DNA of 64,000 nt, from the NCBI RefSeq assembly GCF_010671925.1, contig NZ_JAAHIH010000006.1, positions 806,001 through 870,000 of the forward strand, given 5' to 3'. The DNA is from Moorena sp. SIOASIH. Lineage in GTDB: Bacteria > Cyanobacteriota > Cyanobacteriia > Cyanobacteriales > Coleofasciculaceae. This document shows, piece after piece, positions 55,320-64,000 of this stretch. A program made the position numbers and the translations under genes. Position 1 is the stretch's first letter, and every line of letters starts with the position of its first letter. The notes beneath the pieces are model-generated. The model did no database searches. It was not told the origin of the DNA and saw only the letters and a program-made list of their open reading frames with translations.

Positions 55320-55607
55320 TACTAGTACACGAGGAGCGAAAAACCTCGCCAAAACGCATGGATCCTAAAGGATGCCGAAAACCAGTAAAGTAACAATTCA
55401 AAACTAAACGTACCGTGTGCCCCACGGGAACGGGGGAAACCCAACGCTTAGGGAGATAAGCCCACTGGGGTTAGTTAAGTTAAGCTCGATATGCGCGTTT
55501 TTAAGCGGATATTTGGCTTAAATATTGCCTTTCAGGATAACTAATTTTAAGGCTTGTCGTAGAACTAAGAATCCCCGTCCTTCTAGGGCGGGGAGTGTCA
55601 ATTGTGT
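55320..55607 (+). ncRNA. Second IS605-type right-end relic
   Basis: Includes CACGAGGAGCGAAAAACCTCG and GGATCCTAAAGGATGCC hairpins, then ATCCCCGTCCTTCTAGGGCG with GGGGAGTGTCAA at the end. The terminal hairpin plus GTGTCAA matches the ends of the two full TnpB elements (GATGTCAA). No associated coding frame is left. Confidence 0.4.
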
Positions 55608-56034
55608 TATTTGTTTTTAAAGCCAAGCGGGAGCCATAATAACCCGTAATTATATAGCGTTTCTCATAGTTATAGCGCTACGCGCAAGGGCTTTAGGCAT
55701 GCATGCAAAAGGCAAAGGTGCGCTTACAGTCGTCGAATTATAGCAGTCGCCAGGGCAGTTAGGACATGACAAAAGTATCAAACCTAAGTAAGCGCAATAG
55801 TTTGACTTCTGACTTCTGACTTCTGACTTCTGACTTCTGACTTCTGCTATAAATTCGCCACGGGTCGCACCTAAAAGTTGACTAAAAGAGCGCACCTTTT
55901 TCAGCTTGTATCAAGGTCAAACACCTTAATGGGTAGTGCTATATCTCAGTTCCCAAAAGCTCACTGTATTGCTACTCCCGACTCCCGACTCCCGATTCCC
56001 GATTCCCTAATCCCGACTCCCGATTCCCGATTCC

Positions 56035-58029
56035 CTAATCCCGACTCCCGACTCCCTCAAACCCATAACTTTGTACCTCACCCGATTCAGAAGTGCTATA
56101 CCACAGATGAGCATTCCAGTTTGTATTGAAAGGATTAGGCATCCGTTCCTGAATCCTAGTCGATTGTACTTGTAGTAACTGTTGCTGAGATTGGGTAAGA
56201 GGCACGACAGTCCATTCTTTGTTTTCCCTCAAGGTCTGTGCTAGGTCTTTTGAGTAAGGGAGCACCGCTGCAGTGACCTTATGGCCTAGCACCATATCGA
56301 GCAGCTGGTTGTGATCACAGATGACGGGAATCACAATTTGATCAAATCTTGGTGTGCCTTGCCAATAGTCTGGAAAAGCACTCAACTCGATTCCACTAGA
56401 ACCGAAGGTCTCAACTTGGAATGGTCCAGTCCCAATCGGCTTTATCCCAAAGCCTTCTGTACCATAACCATGGCGCGGTACAATTCCCACGGTTAAAAGT
56501 TGGGGATGAATAGGAGGTTTAGCTACAGACTCAATTGAATCAATTTCCCTGAGGCGATGGGATTGAGAGGGTAACCTTTGGGGGGCAGACTGTAATGTAA
56601 ACGCAATGGTTTTTTGATCTACCACTTTGATATCCCTGATGCTTGTCAAAACCAGTTTGCGCCAGGGTGAGTCAATTTTCTGTAGTACCTGATAAGTGAA
56701 CTCAACATCAGCAACGGTTAGAGGGGTGCCATCGTGGAAACGTAGGTTGTCATGAAGCTGGAAATAAAGGATTTTAGTGATTTTGTCTACATTTTCTAGC
56801 TTCCACTTCACCGCAAGATCGGGAACCAGTAACCCACCTAAGCAATTAAAACGACATAAACCCCGAAAAACCAGACTCAATACATCCGCTGGTCCTAGGT
56901 TTGGGTTGAGCAAAGGGTCAAGGGTCTTAATCGGACGAAAATCAGCAATGGTAAGCTCTTGGCGCGATTTAACCCAAATCTTTTTGGTAAATGTGCTGTT
57001 GTTTGGGTTGATATCGGGGAGTTGTTGTTGTGGATCAGCAGTGAAGCGGATGATATGGAAGCCAGCCTTGAACCTAAGTTGATGACGAATGCTGCTGTCT
57101 TGCGATCGCTGATTCGGTTTTAAGGTGCCATGGGGACTAAGGTCAGATAGATTGTTGATAGTCCACTCAACTTGGAAAGAACCGGAAGGGCTACTTCCGT
57201 GATTAATCAGAACTGCTTCTAATGTAATTAAATCCCCTGCTACTGGTAATGGAGGATTTAGGGTAATGTCACGCACCAATAAATCAATAGTAGTGGCTTC
57301 CCAAGGAATAGTATTGGTAGTTTGACCGTCAATCACAGCAAACAGTACACCAAAACCCCTGACTTGGGGCATAATCACACTCAGGCGGGACTCACTCCAA
57401 GTGATGATTTGGGCTGGCTGACCCTGAAACAAAACTAGAGCATCGGGTGAAGCCACAGAACCCAAATTACCCCCTTCAATCACCACACTACTCCCCGGTG
57501 GGGATTTAGCTGGTTTCACTTCAGTCAAAAATGGGAGTTGTCGCCACATCCGAATCCTTGGGTCGGGAATATCAGTTTTGCGGCTAACTTCGGCGATCAT
57601 TGCTGGGGTTTGGGTGTAGCGCTCTAGGTCATCAACCGAGTAAATTGCGATCGCATTTAGTTGTTTGATCTCCTTCTCTGTAATATCTGGTAACGTAGCC
57701 AGAGGACGGTTATCTACTGGTTGATCTAGAGCCTTACGTACCCCATGCAACTGACTCTGTAGTACCTGGGTAAAATCCAATTTGAGAACAGTAGCACCAT
57801 TTTCCTTGGGATCAACCACCGTCCGAAACCAAATTTCCCCATCTCGACCACGGCGCACTGTTACTTCCAAATCCAGGTTTAGCTGTTTGATAGCCAAAGA
57901 CTTACCACGAGCATAGGATTTAAGGGAGAGAGTATCTTCCGCATGGTCAATTTCCGATGCGATCGCATCCACCAATTCTGCCAACTGCCATTCTTGGTTA
58001 TCCTCTGTTAGTGACTCATCAGTACTCAT
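56035..58029 (-). CDS. Fusion of TIG, CARDB-like and solute-binding (SBP_bac_5-like) domains, probably truncated
   Basis: From ATG 58029 the protein is about 664 residues. Residues 1-100 form a helix-strand domain (ELVDAIASEIDHAEDTLSL.. then LDLEVTVRR) that resembles the next gene and trypsin-co-occurring-type domains. A short helical part follows, then a TIG/IPT domain (KPAKSPPGSSVVIEGGNLGS), then a CARDB-like beta sandwich (LVRDITLNPPLPVAGDLITL). The last part resembles the peptide-binding component of ABC importers (LHDNLRFHDGTPLTVADVEFTYQ). There is no signal peptide, so the binding domain is cytosolic, which is very unusual. The C-terminus runs into dispersed repeats and seems cut short. 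Confidence 0.72.
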   Translation of the reverse strand: MSTDESLTEDNQEWQLAELVDAIASEIDHAEDTLSLKSYARGKSLAIKQLNLDLEVTVRRGRDGEIWFRTVVDPKENGATVLKLDFTQVLQSQLHGVRKALDQPVDNRPLATLPDITEKEIKQLNAIAIYSVDDLERYTQTPAMIAEVSRKTDIPDPRIRMWRQLPFLTEVKPAKSPPGSSVVIEGGNLGSVASPDALVLFQGQPAQIITWSESRLSVIMPQVRGFGVLFAVIDGQTTNTIPWEATTIDLLVRDITLNPPLPVAGDLITLEAVLINHGSSPSGSFQVEWTINNLSDLSPHGTLKPNQRSQDSSIRHQLRFKAGFHIIRFTADPQQQLPDINPNNSTFTKKIWVKSRQELTIADFRPIKTLDPLLNPNLGPADVLSLVFRGLCRFNCLGGLLVPDLAVKWKLENVDKITKILYFQLHDNLRFHDGTPLTVADVEFTYQVLQKIDSPWRKLVLTSIRDIKVVDQKTIAFTLQSAPQRLPSQSHRLREIDSIESVAKPPIHPQLLTVGIVPRHGYGTEGFGIKPIGTGPFQVETFGSSGIELSAFPDYWQGTPRFDQIVIPVICDHNQLLDMVLGHKVTAAVLPYSKDLAQTLRENKEWTVVPLTQSQQQLLQVQSTRIQERMPNPFNTNWNAHLWYSTSESGEVQSYGFEGVGSRD

Positions 58030-58096
58030 CGATCCGAAGTTCCCTCTTCTGACTTCCCTACTCGCTAGTTCCATTAACCCCAAGGGCGGGGTACCT

Positions 58097-58254
58097 CACC
58101 CAATTGAGAACTGCTATACATGCCATAGTTTACCCTTTACCTTTTGTCTTCATACCAAGTTGCGGTCAAACGTACAACTTTCTCTTCCGCCTATCTCCCT
58201 ATCTCCCTATCTCCCTATCTCCCTATCTCCCCATCTCCCTATCTCCCTATCTCC
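58097..58254. repeat. CCCTATCT octamer array
   Basis: About twelve CTCCCTAT units between the two minus-strand genes, preceded by a dispersed GAGGTACAAAG-like block (GGGTACCTCACCCAATTGAG). Confidence 0.85.
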
Positions 58255-58575
58255 CTATCTCCCTATCTCCCTATCCAACCAATCTACTCTCTTTGAATGC
58301 AACTCGGTATCAGTAGTGATAGTGATTCGGATACGACCATTACTACCAACTGGCCCTGTTTCACGAGCTGATGGCATTGTAACTATCACTCTAGTTGACT
58401 TTTCTGGTAAAGACTGGGGGTCAGTTTGCAGGCGTAGATGGGCAGGAATCTCAATATCCACATCACTGACCTGTAACTTCAATGGTTCAGCACCCCGATC
58501 ACTTGTTTCTTCCAATGTGTCAGTGATCTCTCGGAAAATCAATGTGATTAAATCTCCTAGTGTGATGTCAGCCAT
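58255..58575 (-). CDS. Small trypsin-co-occurring-like domain protein
   Basis: This 106-residue protein starts MADITLGDLITLIFREITDT. It has one N-terminal helix, then LKLQVSDVDIEIPAHLRLQT strands and a basic beta end (RIRITITTDTELHSKRVD). The layout resembles small trypsin-co-occurring domains (Trypco) and the N-terminus of the fusion protein directly downstream. ATG 58575 is preferred over an upstream start. The last residues (DREIGR) read into a repeat array, so the natural C-terminus may be shorter. It is probably cotranscribed with the fusion gene and may act with it. Confidence 0.6.
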   Translation of the reverse strand: MADITLGDLITLIFREITDTLEETSDRGAEPLKLQVSDVDIEIPAHLRLQTDPQSLPEKSTRVIVTMPSARETGPVGSNGRIRITITTDTELHSKRVDWLDREIGR

Positions 58576-59419
58576 CAGCAAATCTTGGTGATTAGTAATT
58601 GAATTATAATCTTTCTTTATGCTTTGCGCTCTTCTAGAGTCTAGAAACAGAGACTCTAGACACAAACCCAGCCTTAACCAGGCTATACTGTTTCAGTAAC
58701 ATTTAGTCCAGGGATTTTTTTTATCAACAGTAAAAAAATAATTTCAATACTGCTATAGCATTTTTACTTTAGATGTAAACATAGGATTGATAGAAAAAGC
58801 GATGCAGCGCCTTAATACGGGGGTTTCCGCCACTCGCGCTTTGCCTCAATACTTTGGATCAGGGAACTTCGGATCACGGAACAGTGTCAAGATATCCCAC
58901 GAGTTTTTGGTGTTCTGATCAAGCGATGCAGCGAGTCCAAAGGGTATTTCCCCAACTCGCGCTTTGCCTCAAGACACAGGATTGGTTTTCATTATCTATT
59001 TAGAAATGCTATATCTAATTCTTGATATATAGCGCTACTCATATTAATGAGGTACACAGGATGTTTTCTGAGTTCCCTCTTCTGAGTTCCCTATTCCCTA
59101 TTCCCTATTCCCTATTCCCTATTTCCTAAAATCAAAAACTTATCTACCTCACCTATTTTACTAAATGCTATAATTCAGCATAATTGTGCCACTAATAATG
59201 AGTATGATGAACTTTTCACTACCAGAAATGGTGTAAGGGAAAAAACTTGTCAGATCAGCTAAAACCATAACATAGATCTCGCCCTTTGCTCAGAAGCAAG
59301 CGCTACTTAGGACTCCCGCCCTTAGTAACGCGATCGCAAGTTGTGGTAATTCATCTAAAAAATTTCCGGAAGGATTGGGGATAACTGGGTATGGTGTTAG
59401 ATATAAGGGTGCCTATCAA
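58576..59419. other. Gene-free gap with dispersed repeats
   Basis: Contains AGCGATGCAGCG...ACTCGCGCTTTGCCTCAA blocks (twice, 58800-58850 and 58922-58975), TTCCCTA heptamers at 59088-59125 and GAGGTACACAGG-type blocks. There is no recognisable gene. Confidence 0.55.
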
Positions 59420-59656
59420 AAAATCCGGGAACGTGAGAACCCTGCGTCTTTAGACCGGGTCAGAAGTTACCCCAGCGAGCAATCCCTCGCTGGGGCAGCC
59501 TTTATGGTTGGTCGGTTATGGGTAAAGGGTTAAAACTTTATGATTAAGGCTGCCTTATTCTAAGGTTTCGTCTCCGGGATGAAACGGACGCGACGGGGTT
59601 TACCCCGCCGTATCCATTCAATTAAGCTATAATAGGAGCAAGGAGGTGATAGTAAA

Positions 59657-61030
59657 ATGTATAGAACAATCCCAGTTAAGGCGACATTTACAGATGAAGA
59701 AAATGCTTTCTGGGTGTTTCAATGCGAGCAGGCCAATAGCTTGTTTAATTGCGCCATTTATTACGCAAAACAGAAGCATTATCAGTGGCTACAAGATCAG
59801 GAGGCTTACACTACTTTCTGGCGCGAAGATGAGCTTAAATGCGGCTGGAAAACTTACAAATGCTCAACTAGATATCCAGAGCTAGATAAGGCTTTAAAGC
59901 TCAGTCCCCATTACAAGGGAATGGCGGCTCAATCCGCCCAACAAACCTTAAAGACTGTAGGGGAAGCGATCGCTAGCTACAATCAGCTAGTCGGACTTTA
60001 CTACAAAGGAAGTGTAGATAGACCCAAGTTTCCTAGATACAGGAAGAAAGGTGGTCTAGCAGCTGTCACTTTTCCGAGACAAGCCCTAACCTACAAGGAA
60101 GGTTTGTTCTATCCGTCCGTAAGCAAAGAAAGCAAGCCAGAATTACTAACCAAGATATACCTTGAACTTCCTGAGTTTATCGATCCAGATTGGGTAAAAG
60201 AAGTAACAATTCGCCCTTGCTACGGGCAGCTATGGATTGATTGGGTCATTGATGACGGAAAGCAGTCAGTAGAAGAGAATCCCAATCTTGATTACTCTCA
60301 AGCCTTAGGGATAGACCACGGTGGCGACAACTGGCTTACATGTGTTTCAACCTTGGGAAAAAGTTTCATCATTGATGGTCGAAAACTGAAATCGATGAAC
60401 CAGGGCTATTGCCGGTTGGTTGCGAAATACAAAGAAGACAAACCTGATTTTTATTGGGATAGTAATCTTGACCGGATCCAGCTGAAGCGCAACAACCAGA
60501 TGCGAGATGCGATCAACAAAACTGCTAGATTTATAATCAACCGCTGTCTTAGCGATCACATTGGGAATCTAGTTATCGGCTGGAATGAAGGTCAGAAAAA
60601 CAAGGCGAATATGGGTAAGCGTGGCAATCAAAAGTTTGTCGCGATACCAACCAAAAGGTTGATAGAAAGGCTGAAACAGCTTTGCCTTGAATATGGGATT
60701 AACTTAATAGTCACAGAAGAATCTTATACAAGTAAAGCGTCTTTCTTGGATGGTGATTCCTTACCGAAATATGGTGAAAAACCCAAAGGATGGAAGCCCT
60801 CAGGTAAAAGAGTCAGACGAGGTCTTTACGAGGTTCCTAACGGAAAGCTGATTAACGCTGATTGTAATGGCGCAGCAAACATTATCAAAAAAGTAACCAC
60901 ACAGCTAATCGACCTAGCCAAGGTGGGTAGGGGAGTTTTGACACTCCCACATCGATACGATCTTTTTAGCTCTCTTAAAAAATCATATCGAATGAGAAGT
61001 GAAACCGCACGGGTTTACCCTGCGGTGTAA
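59657..61030 (+). CDS. tnpB: TnpB-family RNA-guided nuclease, copy 2
   Basis: This 457-residue protein is collinear with copy 1 without gaps. The RuvC residues are kept: D220 in GIDHGGDNW, E354/E355 in VTEESYTSKASF, D402 in INADCNGAANI. The zinc ribbon is again missing. The start is ATG after AGGAGGTGATAGTAAA. Amino-acid differences from copy 1 are scattered and mostly conservative, and silent sites differ widely, so the two elements are old relatives, not a recent duplication. The exception is a 60-bp identical block near the 3' end. Confidence 0.9.
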   Translation: MYRTIPVKATFTDEENAFWVFQCEQANSLFNCAIYYAKQKHYQWLQDQEAYTTFWREDELKCGWKTYKCSTRYPELDKALKLSPHYKGMAAQSAQQTLKTVGEAIASYNQLVGLYYKGSVDRPKFPRYRKKGGLAAVTFPRQALTYKEGLFYPSVSKESKPELLTKIYLELPEFIDPDWVKEVTIRPCYGQLWIDWVIDDGKQSVEENPNLDYSQALGIDHGGDNWLTCVSTLGKSFIIDGRKLKSMNQGYCRLVAKYKEDKPDFYWDSNLDRIQLKRNNQMRDAINKTARFIINRCLSDHIGNLVIGWNEGQKNKANMGKRGNQKFVAIPTKRLIERLKQLCLEYGINLIVTEESYTSKASFLDGDSLPKYGEKPKGWKPSGKRVRRGLYEVPNGKLINADCNGAANIIKKVTTQLIDLAKVGRGVLTLPHRYDLFSSLKKSYRMRSETARVYPAV

Positions 61031-61074
61031 CAACCTCATAGAATCCCCCGTGTTTTAACCGGGGGAGATGTCAA
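60889..61074 (+). ncRNA. Candidate guide (omega) RNA region at the right end of TnpB element 2
   Basis: The 60 bases 60889-60948 equal 38446-38505 exactly. The segment ends in the hairpin CCCCCGTG...CCGGGGG followed by GATGTCAA. It is expected to be transcribed as the guide RNA scaffold; the guide itself would read into flanking DNA after 61074. Confidence 0.5.
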
Positions 61075-61212
61075 AGCATCCGTGTAGACAAATATATTCA
61101 GACCCTAATACCTGTGGACTGGATAGTGCCGACACGACTAGGATCAAGCAGAAGGAACCATGAAGCTGCCCTATTGTTGGCGTTTTTTTGTATTTTGGGA
61201 TCGAATTGCATC

Positions 61213-62517
61213 ATGGCAGACAAAGAGCATTTAGCTGTGCTCAAACGAGGGATAGATGCCTGGAATCAGTGGCGGAGGGATAATCCTAACCTAGAGCCTG
61301 ACCTGAGTGAGGCTAACCTCAAAGGGGCTGACCTCAGTAAGGCTGATCTCAGGCGGGTTAACCTGATCAAAGCTGACCTCAATGTGGCTAACCTCAGAGG
61401 GGCTAACCTCAGCGAGGCTAATCTGCTTGAGGCTAACCTCTGTTTATCTAACCTGATCAAGGTTAACCTTAACCAGGCTAACCTTTGCAAAGCTAAGCTC
61501 CGCTCTGCTAACCTCTACAAGGCTAACCTGATCGAGGCTAACCTTAGCGGCGCTAACCTAATTGAGACTAACCTCTACAAGTCTGACCTTTGCAAAGCTA
61601 AGCTCCGCTCTGCTAACCTCTACAAGGCTAACCTCAGTAGAGTTAACCTCAGCAAGACAGACCTTTGTGGGTGTTACCTTGGCAGGGCTAACCTTAGTGG
61701 TGCTAACCCCAGTCTGGCTGAGTTTAGAAATGCCGACCTGAGCCAGGCTGACCTTAGAAGTGCCGACCTCAGTTGGGCTGACCTGAGCAAAGCTGACCTG
61801 AGCCGAGCTAACCTCAGCAAAGCTGACCTTAGTGGAGCTAACTTCCATAAAGCTGACCTGACCAAGACTGACCTGAGCGGGGCTGACCTGAGCGGGACTG
61901 ATTTGAGCGAAGCTAACCTCACCAAGGCTGACCTGAGGGAAGCTTACCTGATTAGGACTCAAGCATTAGACTGTAATTTTACTGAAGTAATCTTTACCGG
62001 AGCATGCCTGGAAGATTGGAAAATTAATCAGGGCACGAAGCTCAAGCATGTGATTTGTGAGTATGCGTATCTAAAATATGACTATACACAAGACAAATTC
62101 ATTGAACGTCGCCCTAAGAATGAAACTCAGAACTTTGCCCCAGGAGATTTTACTTGTCTGTTTCAGAAAGCCTTGGAAACTGTTGACCTGACATTCAGTG
62201 ATGGTATTGACTGGAAAGCTTTTTTGCTTTCCTTTCAACAGCTCAGGGAAGAATACGGTGAGGAATACTTATCAATCCAAGCTATCGAAAAAAAGAGCAG
62301 TGGTTCGTTTCTGATTAGGCTTGAGGTACCACTAGATGCTAGCAAGGCTGAAATTGAAGGTCAGGCAAAAACACTGTATGAGACTAAACTCAGTACCCTT
62401 GAGGGAATATACCGTGCAGAATTGAAAGCGTCCCATGACCAGCTAGCAAGCTCCCGTCAGCGCAGCGCAAATCTGTGGGAAATTGTTAAACAGCAAGCCA
62501 ATAGACCGATTATTTAA
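61213..62517 (+). CDS. Pentapeptide-repeat protein with C-terminal domain
   Basis: From ATG 61213 the protein is 434 residues, beginning MADKEHLAVLKRGIDAWNQW, a start shared by many cyanobacterial pentapeptide proteins. About 50 A(D/N)L(S/R/Y)(K/G/E) repeats follow, from residue 32 to about 270, many encoded by near-identical 15-bp units (GCTAACCTC/GCTGACCTG). The last 150 residues are non-repeat: LFQKALETVDLTFSDGIDWK, then a beta segment SGSFLIRLEVPLDASKAEIE and a charged helix. This C-terminal domain probably mediates interaction; the function is unknown. The stop codon abuts a MITE. A longer start at 61114 lacks support. Confidence 0.85.
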   Translation: MADKEHLAVLKRGIDAWNQWRRDNPNLEPDLSEANLKGADLSKADLRRVNLIKADLNVANLRGANLSEANLLEANLCLSNLIKVNLNQANLCKAKLRSANLYKANLIEANLSGANLIETNLYKSDLCKAKLRSANLYKANLSRVNLSKTDLCGCYLGRANLSGANPSLAEFRNADLSQADLRSADLSWADLSKADLSRANLSKADLSGANFHKADLTKTDLSGADLSGTDLSEANLTKADLREAYLIRTQALDCNFTEVIFTGACLEDWKINQGTKLKHVICEYAYLKYDYTQDKFIERRPKNETQNFAPGDFTCLFQKALETVDLTFSDGIDWKAFLLSFQQLREEYGEEYLSIQAIEKKSSGSFLIRLEVPLDASKAEIEGQAKTLYETKLSTLEGIYRAELKASHDQLASSRQRSANLWEIVKQQANRPII

Positions 62518-62688
62518 GGCTTTTCCGTATCTGTTATGTTAAATTATTAATATGATGTCCTAAACTAACGGTAAATAATTTTGGCAATTATTTACCGTTA
62601 GTTTAGGACGTTGAAGTCAAAAATCAAGGTATAGCTATATTTGAAGTTGTTTGAACTAACAGCTTGGAATAGTAAGTCCGGAAAAGCC
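62518..62688. mobile_element. MITE-like element with GGCTTTTCCG ends
   Basis: The element is 171 bp, with 10-bp perfect terminal inverted repeats GGCTTTTCCG / CGGAAAAGCC, and carries a central perfect hairpin. A related end (GGCTCTTCCGTACTTGTTAT) is seen near 51555. It lies immediately after the stop of the pentapeptide gene. Confidence 0.65.
62557..62609. terminator. Perfect 24-bp hairpin
   Basis: GTCCTAAACTAACGGTAAAT plus AATT pairs exactly with bases 62586-62609 around a 5-base TTGGC loop. It may end transcription of the pentapeptide gene in spite of lacking a T-run; it is also the core of the MITE. Confidence 0.6.
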
Positions 62689-62784
62689 GCTAAAATAGAT
62701 GTTATTGTTCTAGTATAAATGCTCTGAATAAGTGATACAAAATCCGGCGTTGCATCATGGCGTGATGATTTGGATAATAGAGAC

Positions 62785-62961
62785 ATGAAATGTCCCAGAT
62801 GACAATCTGGCCAAATTCGTAAAAACCATCACCGTCGAGGTAAACAAAATTACCAATGTTTTGATTGTGGTTTTCAGTTCTTCCAAACCCATTCCACTCA
62901 AGGATATCCATCCAACATTAAGGAATATTGTCTGAAAATGTATGTAAACGGTTCAGGATTA
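62785..62961 (+). pseudogene. IS1-type transposase N-terminal relic
   Basis: The frame from ATG 62785 reads MKCPR, stop, QSGQIRKNHHRRGKQNYQCF then DCGFQFFQTHSTQGYPSN and ending LKMYVNGSGL. This matches the zinc-ribbon start of IS1-family InsA proteins (CxxC...CxDC). One Cys codon has become TGA, and the frame ends where the helix-turn-helix should follow. It is a dead fragment. Confidence 0.75.
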
Positions 62962-64000
62962 TGATCCCCAATCGAGAAATCGAGAATCACAGGGGTAAAC
63001 ATAATACGGTAATTCGGTAGCTTAAAAAAGTAGCGATCGCGAGGGTATGATGCCCCAATATTTTCATAAATTCTTGTAGGTGCGCTTTCCGTTGGCGAAT
63101 TTAATTCTTAATGGGTCAAGCGCACCTAATAGTTAAGAAAAAAACTGTATTGGGAGGATGGCAATATCCATCTCTATGGGATAGATGCTTACAAGGTATA
63201 TTTTTGTTGTTTCAATTATTGTGATCACTTATTCCTCAAAATATACATGACCCGTGTGTAAGGGTAAAATACTCGTATTAGACACTATCTTGATCGTTTT
63301 AAAAGAACAAAAATCTGTTATTAAAAATGAGTATAAATGCTGAAATTTTCAGTAAAATTCCTTATTAAATTACTGAGATTATGGTAGTGTTACTGTTACT
63401 GGTTAAATTATCCCGCCGGAATGCTACACCCTAAATTAGGTAAATCTCAGGATTGGCAAAATCCCAAAATCAGAGATATATTAAAAAAAAAATATTTTGA
63501 AAGAATGAATAATAGTCATGAACTTCAGTCCCGAATAAAACCAAAAGCTAATCGATTATATTTTGCATCTCATGTTGGCTTGGGCAAAATATAAATTTTA
63601 TTCCTGGCTACCTGCTCCCTAAAACTAAGCTTAATTAACAATGTTTTCAGATTAAAGTATTTACCTGACCAAACGTAAGCATTCAGCCGTCAGCTGTCAG
63701 CTGTCAGCCTAATGCTTAAAATAAACCTCAGGAGAATTTAATAGTTCGAGATTAATCAGAGTTGAAAGTCTGAGGAAAATCCCATCTAAGCATATGCCTT
63801 ACGCGCACGCTAAGCGAACAGTAGTTATGGATCAGCCGTTGGCTGATAGCTGAGGGCTGATAGCTGAGGGCTGATAGCTGAATGCTTACGACCAAACAAA
63901 GAAACGCTATAGAAAGTTTAGCGACATGCAGCTATAGCGCTGAAAGCGCTGACTGTTCAAACTTCGCGCAATATATAGCGTTTCTCATAGCTATGAGGTA
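62962..64000. other. Gene-free 1-kb end of the window
   Basis: No gene was recognised. It contains a GGTGCGCTTTCCGTTGGCG..AAGCGCACC block (63077-63127), A/T-rich DNA, and AGCTGTC/TAGCTGA heptamers at 63680-63710 and 63835-63885, similar to those at the start of the window. Confidence 0.6.

Larger units (their letters stand above)
54633..56034. other. Gene-free 1.4-kb region of IS605-type right-end relics and repeats
   Basis: No intact gene was seen. The interval holds several structured segments like the non-coding right ends of TnpB elements (described separately), GACTTCT heptamers at 55804-55845, and CCCGACT/TCCCGAT heptamers from 55976. Apparent frames around 54915-55425 are not protein-like. 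Confidence 0.6.
59420..61074 (+). mobile_element. TnpB-only IS200/IS605-type element, copy 2
   Basis: This 1655-bp element follows TATCAA, the same six bases that precede copy 1, and ends with GGGGGAGATGTCAA. The left end holds GAGAACCCTGCGTCTTTAG. Compared with copy 1, it carries an extra stem-loop (CCCAGCGAGCAATCCCTCGC then TGGGG, about 59472-59500) and lacks the small divergent frame. No Y1 transposase is present. Confidence 0.85.

Noticed and set aside
54915..55425. Two minus-strand frames (72 and 105 codons) as small proteins
   Set aside because: They lie over structured IS605-type right-end sequence; composition is not protein-like and no motif was found.
55320..55450. Group II intron domain V
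   Set aside because: A GTACCGTGTGCCCCACGGG-like stem is present, but there is no GAGCCGT/GAAA consensus hairpin and no reverse transcriptase frame.
61558..61962. Minus-strand 134-codon frame rich in VSPAQVS
   Set aside because: It is the antisense shadow of 15-bp pentapeptide-repeat codons.

Overview
The window looks like a cyanobacterial chromosome, most likely a large-genome filamentous form of the Moorena/Oscillatoriales type. This is inferred from frequent GCGATCGC-type (HIP1-like) sites inside genes, long runs of heptanucleotide tandem repeats between genes, several PEP-CTERM exoproteins, pentapeptide-repeat proteins, a TPR-CHAT protein and many TnpB-type insertion elements. No rRNA or tRNA gene was recognised.

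Layout. 0-10 kb: a PEP-CTERM protein, a patatin-like lipase flanked by a 75-bp direct repeat, a poly-gamma-glutamate type capA-capB-capC operon, very long heptamer repeat arrays and a secreted pentapeptide protein. 10-20 kb: a complete IS4-like element (18-bp terminal inverted repeats, 13-bp target duplication) with a frameshifted transposase, an M23 peptidase, a three-gene TPR-CHAT / small protein / two-TM membrane protein operon, an AlkC-like HEAT protein and gene remnants.

22-36 kb: the most interesting part, a compact non-ribosomal peptide gene cluster. It encodes an AMP-dependent ligase, a fold-III PLP decarboxylase, a free carrier protein, a single Cy-A-PCP-TE synthetase whose adenylation code reads as cysteine-specific, an AurF-like diiron oxygenase, an RTX protein, a nearly identical second diiron gene broken by a nonsense codon, an AhpD-like protein, an MFS transporter and an NTF2-like protein. 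The proposed logic is that an amino acid is loaded on the carrier protein, decarboxylated there, joined to cysteine and cyclised to a thiazoline, released by the TE, oxidised by the diiron enzyme and exported. Related MITE-like elements lie in inverted orientation on both sides of the cluster.

36-46 kb: a TnpB-only IS200/IS605-type element that splits a Uma2 nuclease gene so cleanly that removing it restores the reading frame; a minisatellite; a lytic transglycosylase; a DUF296 protein; two more PEP-CTERM proteins; and a PfkB/HldE-type sugar kinase. 46-51 kb: a minus-strand group of HAD phosphatase, FAD lactone-oxidase-like enzyme, CmcI-like methyltransferase and sulfotransferase, then an IS5-type remnant. 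52-64 kb: a family 2 glycosyltransferase, pentapeptide proteins, IS605-type non-coding remnants, an unusual TIG/CARDB/solute-binding fusion, a second TnpB element, a MITE with a perfect 24-bp hairpin, an IS1-type remnant and about 1 kb of gene-free repeat-rich DNA.

All functional calls come from reading motifs by eye; no database search was run.
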